From Apostichopus japonicus (taxonomy: Eukaryota > Echinodermata > Holothuroidea > Aspidochirotida > Stichopodidae): a DNA stretch of 64,000 nt. The translations under genes and the position numbers were made by a program. The stretch covers positions 18,827,999-18,891,998 of the forward strand of contig NC_092565.1 in NCBI RefSeq assembly GCF_037975245.1. Reading direction: 5' to 3'. The notes under the pieces are model-generated. The model was given only the letters and a program-made list of their open reading frames with translations, was not told the DNA's origin and did not search any database. Shown piece by piece: positions 26,102 to 37,131 of this stretch. The first letter of the stretch is position 1. Each line of letters begins with the position of its first letter.

Positions 26102-29100
26102 TATATATATATAGATATATATATATAGATATATAGATATATATATGCAGTAGCTTGCCCAAACGTTTTTCAAATTTTTGCCCGACAATTCATTGATTTT
26201 CTTTATTTAGCATCATGATGCCCGAATATTTCCGTGTAACACCACCGTAAGCGCAGCTCACCTGGGCTACCACGCTTTTTGCACGATCAATTTTTTTCTA
26301 ACTAGTCAACTGTATACCTGGACATCTCCGACATGAGTTTATATAAGAAACATTTTCTTTTTGATGGAATGGATGGTGGGGGGGGGGGGGGAGTGCCTAC
26401 AAGCCTAGAAGTACAGGTTTACCACATTCTTTGTTACATTTTATACTGTTTTGTGAGACAAATTGCAGTCTCACCCGACATAGCGACATTATCCCGCCTA
26501 CGTGTCGTTGAACAATGAATGTTTTTCTGGAGGTACTGTAGCTGAGTACTGTGTTATTATAATAAATACGGTAACTAAATATGAGCTTAAAAATATACTG
26601 TCCTATTTTTCCTCTTCAAAGTGATGTAACCATTTTTTCTTCCTCTAATTTGCCAAATTTTTGTAGGGAAGTGTAAATTTCTAAAATATGAGATTATAAA
26701 AGAAAGAATGTTTATATGCAACTTGCAAGGCCTCAGATGTGCCGTTCCCGGCAATCTGGGAGGCTTTTTTTGCCAAAAATGTTCCTGTACGCTACGCGCC
26801 AACCGATGGTGGCGCGCCGCTTAGATAGTGTCACGGGAACTTTCGGACACAAAACTTTCTGCCCCCCAAACTAAAATGGTCCCGTACCCCTATGACCTCG
26901 GCCCACAACATTAGGCTTCTGACCCAAATGACCTTAAACAATACAAAACCCTTCTTGTGCTCAACAATGTACTCTTTTGCACAAACTATGGGATCAATCT
27001 AAGCTTCGATTCTTGAGATATCGTGTTTACAATGTGGGCGGTACACACATGCCAGCATGAATGAGTAGGTTACAATTATTATCAAAGCCAGGAAAGCTGC
27101 TCTTCAGAAGTTGAACATTATATTGCAGAGTTTCAAACTGACATCACATAAAATTATCTTCTCGAAACTAAAACAAATGAAATTTAATTTCTGAAAACAA
27201 TTGTCAGGAAACTGAAGTTTTCTTCTAATTAACTTATTCCTGTCTTTATTATTGTTGAATGGTTAATTTGTTAGGCCATTAAGTCGAAACTGATTTATTG
27301 TGTGAATACAGCTACAGTCCTTTACCCTCACATAAGCCAGCAAATACTCAGAACTGATTAAGTTGCTGACTATTTTTAAGGAAATTCTGGAGGAATCATG
27401 CCAATCCTCCTCCTCCCCCACCCCCCCCCCCCCCCAAAAAAATACTGCAAAGAAATCTTACTTGTGCAAAATTCTTTAAGTAAAATTAAATTGAATTTCT
27501 TCTTCTGAGGAAGGCCTGTGGTACTGTTCATAAGTGTGTACAGTCCTTTCTCATTCACAGCCTTCACTTCATACGGCCCAATTAGCCGAGAGTTTTCAAG
27601 CTTCCCTCCTATTCGGGCATCCTTTCTAGCATTCCGTACGAGAACACTGGAACCAACTTCGAAGCTCTGAATAAAATAAAATCCAGCAGATATACGTAAA
27701 CATCATAATACAATGCATATGTTGCCATTCATTTAACTACAACTTCAATGTACAACATAGCATTATATAATTACCTTTTTTGGTGCCTATTATCCAAATT
27801 CTTTTTTTGCCGTTCTTGGGCTTTGCCAATATTTTCTTTCACAACACCTTTGATTATGTCCCACGACTGTGACATGAGTTGAAAAACCCTCTCCCGCTGT
27901 GCATCGCTGCAGTCTGTACTTTGGAGCTTCTGGTTGGACAATGGCGTCTTCAATGTCGACTGGTAGCATTGCTCTCTGGATATATGAAGATAAATTAACA
28001 ATCAATTATTCACAACACTTTGTTGACTGAAGAATAAATAAATTTTTATATATTTTATTTTCACTATTAAGACCATTGAACCAGAAATTTGAGTCACATG
28101 ACATACTCAAACCAGCACAAATATAAAACCCATATATATATTCTGTGCTGTTATACGTCCAACTTGCATACCAGCCAATTATGATAAATATATAGTATAT
28201 ATATGAAAAACAAAACCAATGTCAGTGGCATTAATTGCATGTATCTTTTAAATTAATGGGCATGCATTTACAGTTTAATGAATGTTCATATTTTGTACTT
28301 GCTGCAGAGTGTACCATATACAGGGTTAATATTTATTTGTTTAGATATTGTAACTTAAATTGGGTTATTGATGGTCCTCTATTTAGCGGTTTTTCCCAGG
28401 ACCTGGCATGTGTCAAATTAGATTTTATCATACAGAGGACTGGTGTAGCTATGCAAGATTTGTCCAAACTCTCTTATCCCTGATTGCTTTTCTCTGTATA
28501 TGGCCTTAGCAAATGTAAATCTCTATTCAGCAATGGTAGGTTTAAATTATTACAAACCTTCCAAACATCACAGCAAAAGGTGAAAGACCTATTGAACCAT
28601 GTTTGGCTGTATGGTACCCCATGAGAACTGAAGACAGCATTTCATCTCAGTCATCTTGGTTTTCATTGACAACCTTGATGAGTGACCTTTGCAGAGTTTG
28701 GTTGAATCTTTCATCAAGCCCATTGGTATGTGGGTGGTAGCTAGAGGATTCTCTGTGTTACACCCCTATCATGTCAAACAGGGACTTGTTCAGAGCATTA
28801 ACAAATTCTCCTCTCTGGTCTGAGATGACAATTTTCATGCACCCAAATCTAAATAAATGGAAACATTTAAATAACTATTGTTAAAGTATTGATTACGAGT
28901 AATGTAATGAACTACTGGCATCTGCAGAATGGCTGCATGGTTTAATCAGGAAATCATTTCAGCACTGATTTAAAAAAAAAATTAAGTTAAAAGCACTGAC
29001 CATATCCCACTAACATTTTATTGACATTAACTTAAAAAACAACTTCTATAAATTCCTGTAACCATTTGGCCGCTTTCTGGGTCACAGTTAAAACAGTGCA

Positions 29101-32100
29101 AATGCAGGTCTGCGTAACTAATTCCATGTAAAGTAGATGGATATTTACCTGGCCATGGTTTCAAACAGAAAGTTTGCAACAGTTTTTGCTGTTTTGTTTC
29201 TTACAGCAACAGCCTCTAGCCATTTTGAAAAATAGTCACATAGGGCTTATATGATGTACTTATTTCCATTGATGGTCTCTGGAAGGGGTCCAATCATATC
29301 CACACCCATCTAAAAAAAGAAGTAAAATGGCATTCAGAACCATACACAATCTAATCATACAACTGATGTTCAAGTGATTTATATCTGAGTTTTGTAAAAT
29401 GCTAAACATTCAATTTTTTTTATTTTTTTTTTATTGTAACTCACACTGGAAGACTCTGTTACCAATTTTTTTCTTCATTACCAAACCTATTACTTACTGA
29501 CTTGTCAAACCCAACTGTTATATGGAAGTCCAATGGGAAATCTCTGAAGTGAGATGCAAATCACATGCAGTGATCTAGCTGACAATCTAGCTGGTAATTG
29601 TCACTAGGGACTATCATAGTACCTGGATGAGTGATTGATAGTTAGTCAGAAAATTGCCTTGGAAAATGTCAGTGAGATGACAGGGTTACACCTAACTGAT
29701 GTAGGAAGCATACATTGGTACAACCATGGAGTTTACCTCCATCGTACAACCTGTACTTTGGTATATATATATTGTAAGCATTTAGAAATGTTAGAAATTA
29801 ATCTTTGAAGGGAATTTGCAGAATTTTTTATATTAATGACAGAAATTCACACTGTAGAGTTACAGTATGGAAGGAAAGACTTCTTGGTTATTAACCAAGT
29901 AGCAAATTTTACTTAAATAGATGTTGAAATAAGCATATGGGTTCATTGGGGATGAATTTTGGACAAAAGGATATGGCTTTGTTGGTACTTTAGTTATGAA
30001 CTGCATATGAATGTACTACCTAGGACATTTTCTCGGATACTTCTTTATGACAACAATTCAACTACTGAACTCTGTTATGTTCATGTGTCATTCTTACTTC
30101 ATATCACAATTCAGTTTTCTTTTCATTTTGAAATTCATATCAGATAATTATGAAGTCCTATGTAAAGGTTTTCCTGTTGCTTTAATTATACGCAGCTAAA
30201 AAAAATACCAACATGTGTTCTTAGCGGAATTTGTGTTTATGGCTGCAGTACATGAAAATTCGCGACGGTACTGCAAGTCATTAAGTCTACTGAATGTACC
30301 ACCATCATGATCATCTTTAATATATGCTTAGTAAATTATAACTTTAAGAACAAATGAATGAGCTAGATCTTTCATTCTCTGGGTAATCTCCACACATACT
30401 CCTTATACTCTTGCACTGGCCAACAAAGGGATGCAAACTTTAAGCATCGGTTGATAACTTGATATGCATATGGTGAATGACATAGGCGTAGGAGCCTCAT
30501 TTGATTTGGGGGGGCTGTAACGACTTGCCCGAAAAATATAACCAAAATTTTTTCGCGCGCTCCACGCGCGTTCCACATGTTAATGTGCATATCATATAGG
30601 CATCCATCAGTTATTAAATCACCTGCCAATAACATAAAATCATTTTCCGTGTTATTACCCTTCCATATTGGTTAGAATTATTGGGGAAGTCGTTACAACA
30701 ATAATGATAATAATAATAATATAAGATTAACCATTGAAAAACACATTGCAAATTCTTCATCATTTTCACTAGGTGCCAGTGGCGGAGCTAGGGGGTATTT
30801 GGTCAGGGGGGGGGGGAGAGAATGGTCTGTAGGGGCGCTTTTGACACTATCTAAGCGGAGCGCCACCACAGGTTGGCGCGGAGCGTACAGAAATTTTTTG
30901 AGTAAAGTTACTCCCTAGATCGCCGGAAATGACCCTTCCCGAGCCTTGCTAATTTGCAGGTAAACGAAGAATAAATAGGTGTCATCGCCATTTGTCAGAA
31001 AATTGCACCAACAAAATGTGACAAATGTCAATAGGTATTTGAGAGCGCAATAAAAAAGTCAATAATCGCGAATAAGTAAAAAGTGGTAAAAAGCTGAAAG
31101 GGCGCCAGCAGTCCATTTGAGTCCGTCAGGGGGGGGGGGGGGCATCCGCTCCCTCTGACTGTATGGACGCTCCGCCACTGGTAGGTGCACGCAAAGTTCT
31201 CAGCATATTGCCCAAATTTTCACCAAAAAAAATTGTGAAAAAAATGCAAATTATTATTCTTTCAGTAGGTGCCCGAAAAAATTCTTATTCTCGAATTTTC
31301 ACCAAAATATTGAAAAACACATTGCAAATTATTATTCTTTCAGTAGATGCCCGAATAATTCTCAGCATATTGCCCGAATTTTCACCAGAATATTGAAAAA
31401 CACATTGCAAATTATTATTCTTTCAGTAGGTGCCCGACAAAAATTCTCAGCATATTGCCCAAATTTTCACCAAAATATTGAAAAACACATTGCAAATTAT
31501 TATTCTTTCAGTAGATGCCCGAATAATTCTCAGCATATTGCCGAATTTTCACCAAAAAAAATGAAAAACACATTGCAAATTATTATTCTTCCAGTAGGTG
31601 CCCGAAAAATTCTAAGCATTTTGCCCAAATTTTCACCAAAAAAAATTGTGAAAAAAATGCAAATTATTATTCTTTCAGTAGGTGCCCGAAAAAATTCTTA
31701 TTCTCGAATTTTCACCAAAATATTGAAAAACACATTGCAAATTATTATTCTTTCAGTAGATGCCCGAATAATTCTCAGCATATTGCCCGAATTTTCACCA
31801 GAATATTGAAAAACACATTGCAAATTATTATTCTTTCAGTAGGTGCCCGACAAAAATTCTCAGCATATTGCCCAAATTTTCACCAAAATATTGAAAAACA
31901 CATTGCAAATTATTATTCTTTCAGTAGATGCCCGAATAATTCTCAGCATATTGCCGAATTTTCACCAAAAAAAAATGAAAAACACATTGCAAATTATTAT
32001 TCTTCCAGTAGGTGCCCGAAAAATTCTAAGCATATTGCCCGAATTTTCACCAAAAAAATTGGTTGGGGGGGCTGCAGCCCCCCCAGCCTCCTACGCCTAT

Positions 32101-35100
32101 GAGTGAATGACTTTGCAGTTACAATCATACAAACAAATATTGCTTTTAGATGACAAAAAACAAAGTGATTTAGTAATAACTGTGCCGCTTGTGAACAGTA
32201 TTTTCGACCCAGGCCTAGCATTTATAAGCTGAACGCATAAGGTGGTCCATATGTATTCCATTGACATGTAAGGCCTATGAGCTAGGATAGGTATTTGAAG
32301 AAAAAATACATGTTACACAACTTCCATTGCAGATTCCATCAAAATCAGGTGTACATGTGCCTCCTGCTGAAATGCCGATGAAAATAATACTTAGGTGGTG
32401 AAATTGTCACCACTCGCATCCTACAAGGACTCTTACAGAAATAGAAATGAACCGGTATTTCTATTGATTTAGACACCTTCTCAGATCCCTTTCTTTCAAA
32501 TTAGGGTCTTATACCAAAATACTCCTATCATTTGGTCAAATAAGTTCATGATAACATGTGGGATAAAACGAAAGCAAATTGTTGTGCATTTTTATTTGCT
32601 CTCTTTTCAATTGTTTTTCTCAACACCCAGCTATCCTCCTGAATAGAAATTTATTCACCCACCCTAAAATTTGTCAAAGAGATTACACTAGGCCTATATT
32701 AGTTTTTAGGTCCATTCTGGTCACTATTTTAGCAATACTACAGTATATCACCAAGCAGTGTCTTCATGTGATAATACATTGCAAATTTAATATAAATGAT
32801 ATAAACTTGGTTTAACCATGGAGCTATAATCCCAGGTTTATAGCTCCATGGTTTAACCTGCACTAATTTAATTGCAACATTGTTTTGTGCATATATTAAC
32901 AACCTTAATTACTGTGGTAGAATGTTTAATGAATATTCATACCATAACCATGTACATGTTTGCATAATTAAAATATCACCAGCAAAAAGGCCTATTAAAT
33001 CGTACATTATTAGCCAACACAGCTAACCTTCTGACAATGAAGTGATGGGCAGGTGGCCAACTGATTACCTATAGCATATATTCGACCTGCTGCAGTGTCT
33101 GTGCACATCCCGGCAACAATGTATTAAAAAAATATGGGAAAACCTCTAAAAAGAAAGAGATAATAAAGTAACACTCATTAATTTAATTGATCCTCCAAAA
33201 TGGACAAGACAGGGACCCCCCCCCCCTCTCCCTTGCTACCTTGTGTTTTAACTAGTAAGGGGACTAATCCCAGGACATATCTTTCAGAAAATCTGAAAAG
33301 TCCTATCCTGAAGATTTCTTTTTGTTTGTTACCTAGCAATTTCAAACACATAATCATTATTGAAATTAAAAGCTTGTATATTGATGGTAGCATGGGTACA
33401 CACTACACAGCTGATATGTAACTGACAGCTGATCCGGAAGATTTGGAAGCTACCACAGTAACATAAATTATACCAAGTAGGTTTATTTCAGAGATTGCCA
33501 ATTGGAGTGGCTTAAATTTGAATAAAACAAATTATTTGCAAATAGGGTTAACTCTCGAAATCCTACTCCTAGGCTACAGCAGGCTAGCCTATAGTAGCCT
33601 AATACTATTCGTGTCTTGCCGATTAATTATGCATCACGATATTCTCTAACACTAATAAAGTTTAGACTTTTCAGTTCTACTCTTAGGTGATTACAAATAA
33701 TAAAATATACCTATAATCTGCAAGGCCCAAATGGCCAATGCACTTAGTTCAAGTTATATGCATCTATGGAATCATTTTGGCCTGACTTTGGAATCCGTAC
33801 CATATGAATGTGCAAGCTTAATTCGAATCGGCAGAATAACAACTGTATAATCCGGCTGAACGTACGTTTCTTCAGTGGAAATAATTCCTAAAAGTTTTAT
33901 ACAAATAAACAAATAATACACTTACCGCCAAACCCTTCTTGTAAGCTTTAATTTTGTGGGCTTTGGCCAAGGGCCTATCTTCGTTGCCATGTGGGCCGAC
34001 GTAAACTAGATTGGCATCTCCCGTCAGTCTAAAGCTCTTCGATCTTCCCCTTATCGATCTTTCTGGATTTAACGTAGACTTTTCAGGGTACAGTCCTGAC
34101 GAAAGATATTTTCCAATGATAATGTAGGCCTACTCGTCATCGGTATCCACCTCAGGAGAAGTCATCTTGTAATATCAGATCGGGCTAAGTAAGCTAACGG
34201 TCTCAACTCTTAATGCAATTACTGTGCGTGCAAATATTCAACTACTAAGAAATTTTGGGCTTGCGACATGTAACGTTAACGACGTAGACGGCACATTCGG
34301 CTTACTTCACTGAGTAAACAGCAGTATACATTTTACAGTAGAATGCAAATACGCATGCGTGAAATAAAAACTTTGTCACACCCAGAACGTAGAGCGGGAG
34401 ATTTCCACATTTCCCGCGTACTGAATAAAATATATTGACTCTGACCAGGAGTTTTTCCATAACAACTCCCTGCTCTGACCCCGGATTTGACCTCCATGCT
34501 CCGGATGGCGGGGAACTTTCCGCCGCCGCGTACCGGTTGAAATACATTTACCTTCAACCTCTACATGGTTGATCTTTCTCCAACGTTTAGAAATTCCGAC
34601 CTTCCAAACAACTACCCTAATGGTAGTAACGATTGATAAGCAGCAGAGTCAGACAGACATGACTAATTAGTTCGGAAGATAAGTTTAACATTCATTATGC
34701 AGCCTTCTGACAGTCGACGATCGAAATAGAGCGGACAGCGTCCCTCTGGAGTGTAGTCTCCATGATAATAATAACATTTTGCCACCTCTTCCCACAACAG
34801 TCGACACTGGAAGTATTAGTTATGCTTTAACCGAGTTTTGAGGGTGCATGCTGACCGATATATAACATTGTCAACCTGGTCTTCGCTAGTAAATTACCTC
34901 CTTTTAAGTAATAAGGGAACATAGATAGGGCCAGAAATGTTTGTCACTCAACAGAACCACGTTAAAGCTCTTTAAAGAGAACCCGGACACTTTCCACGGT
35001 GGCGTAGAAAGCAAGGGAAAGTGTCCCTGAGACACTATTCACGCAAATGGGACACTATTTTCTAGTAATAAGTGTCCTACGGACGCCCGGACACTCATTA

Positions 35101-37100
35101 CTGCCACACTGGCATTCTTAGGCATTATATGCGGTACAGCACTTTGCTTCTCTATACACGCAATGATGTGTGTTCTCTTCAAAGCGTTCGCTGATTCTGG
35201 TCGTCAGTCAATGGCTATGAGTATCGCACTTGTAGGGGCTTCAGTTGGTAAGAAACTTTCAGTAAGTTTTAATTAATTGATATAATTTATTTCATTGTTC
35301 ATTTCTTAAATTAACTTTCTTAGTGACATTTGCAGTGGTTGAATGCATAGTATAGATTCATTCGATTACATGGAAGCACTCAGAGGGACATGTTTTAAAT
35401 GCTTCCCTCCTCTCTTAAACCCGTCTCCTCCTCAAATAATGCGCGTTTGATAAGTTTTACAATTAAGTCACACCCTACAAAGCTTATTTATAATATTCTT
35501 GTTAAATCAAAACTTCTGACACCCACCCCCCATCCCCCCTCCGGAGCTGTTTCTAAGTCGGAACAAATTGGAAACTTCAATTGCAACTGGAATAATGTGT
35601 TCCTGTTACCTAATTTTCAATTAAGATTTATTCATAGAATAATTGGTACCAACTTCTTTCTTCACGAAAGACGACTCCCGCCTTTGTAGATTTTGAAATT
35701 CTGAGGATGAGACCCGCGAACTCTATTTTGGTCCTGTCCAGTTTACTGAAATGTATTGGCAAGCTATTTCTGCAACATGTCTTTGATAATAACCTTTGAC
35801 CTCAATTGAGAATATGTGATTTTTGGATTATTACCGTATATGAAATGAAGAACCCAAGCAACTTGTTTATACTGTATGCAAAATATTTTATTTTCAATTG
35901 TAAAATGCATAACAAAATTCCTGACGTATCCAGTTTTCAATGTAAGTTCCTCTCTGTGAGACAAGTAGATCGTCATATATATTGCTTAAATTGTAATTTT
36001 CAACACGGAACATGTTTGAAATATTATTCTGTGGCAATTGGTCAATTTCTATATATTCTTAAATGGTAAACCACTCTCTTTATTTCTTCGTAGGTACCAT
36101 TTTTCTCTCCTTGACCTACGAGAAGATTGTACCTATCATAGGATGGAGACAGACGCTTCAATTATCTTCTGCCTTCTGCGCGATACTTTCCATCCCTGCG
36201 TCATTCTTGGTCACTGCAAGAAATGAGACATCGACTAAGTCAACGGAAACAACCACCGCTGTGATTGACGAGAAACAAGAAAGTCATAAAAACGAAGATA
36301 GACCCATCTCATCGATAAGTGACAAGGTTGATAGAAACATAGTAGATCAGTCTGCGGTAGATACTACTAAAGTTCGGGACAAGCATTGGCTACGCCTCAT
36401 CGTGTTATGGAGGGCGTGGTTCATATTCTTCGCTATGTCATTTCCAGCAATGTCTTGGTCTGTGTATTGGGTGAATTCGGTAAGTGTCTAGTTTTATAAG
36501 TACCGATGTTTGTTAGAAGTTAAAATCTAACGTTATAGCATAAAAATTAACCAACATTCAATGCTGATCTAACATGTCATTGGTATAATAAGTTATATAT
36601 ACAATATTATTCTTTCTTCCTGGAGCAGTGGCGTGCGCATGGTTTCAAAAGTTGGTCGCTAAATTCTAAATTCTGATTTAGGTAAAGGCATGACCGCTGT
36701 GAAAGGGGCGGAGACGAATGACAGATTTTTATAAAGGAGAGATGTGGCCCTGTGGTCGACTGCCATGTAAGGGGGGGGGGGGGGGTCCTCTTCCAGAAAC
36801 AATAACAGTTTAGACGTCGAATGGTGTAATCTATGGTATATTAAGACTTTAAATTAGGTCTATAATTAGGATTAAACTTGTACACTCGGAAGAGTGGTCT
36901 TAATAGTCCCTGACTGAAAGTACAAATCACCCGACTGAACTATTTCCCCCGACTGAAGATGGAAGTGGACGGGCTATGACCCCTGTCCCCCTCCCTTCCC
37001 TTGAGCACGCCAATTTCCAGAGACATTCAAAATATGTGTACTAAAAATTGCAACTGTCACCATACATAGAATAGTATATACAAAATAATAATAATAATAA

Positions 37101-37131
<31 letters not shown>

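Larger units (their letters stand above)
30481..32101. mobile_element. CATAGGCGTA-family element carrying a tandem array, 1.6 kb
   Basis: Left end CATAGGCGTAGGAGCC; right end CTCCTACGCCTATG, inverted. Flanks GGTGAATGA (30472-30480) and AGTGAATGA (32102-32110) match at 8 of 9. The interior is mostly an ~82-bp tandem array and is interrupted by a hAT MITE at 30777-31180. Confidence 0.7.
32102..33925. other. Transposon interior, probable intron
   Basis: No firm exon apart from the weak candidate at 33069-33145. Contains micro-palindrome 3 and a C run at 33216-33225. Confidence 0.4.
20493..35108 (-). mobile_element. 14.6-kb Ginger1-like DNA transposon inserted in an MCT exon
   Basis: The left end TGTGACAGGGAATAGTGTCC and the right end, read inward, TGTGGCAGTAATGAGTGTCC are inverted repeats; both continue with GGGCGTC. 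Directly outside both ends is CTGG (20489-20492 and 35109-35112), a perfect 4-bp target duplication. TGT starts, 4-bp duplications and a gypsy-like integrase with introns are traits of Ginger1 transposons. The - strand carries such an integrase (exons between 34165 and 27462, all decayed). Its large size comes partly from later insertions inside it. It splits exon 2 of the transporter without loss of host bases, apart from the duplication. Confidence 0.85.

Noticed and set aside
25985-26188. Ile/Tyr-rich open frame
   Set aside because: Translation of TA/GATA microsatellite.
31163-32106. '[13 protein letters not shown]' frames as a protein
   Set aside because: Tandem-array translation, with frames shifting between monomers.
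20493-35108. Polinton/Maverick element
   Set aside because: The size and integrase would fit, but the duplication is 4 bp, not 6. No DNA polymerase B, capsid or packaging gene was seen, and the integrase has introns.
20485-35122. 20492/35113 as a normal intron boundary
   Set aside because: Using GT at 20492 with the AG at 35120-35121 shifts the frame, while exact removal of the insert plus one CTGG keeps it. Inverted ends and the duplication explain the break better.
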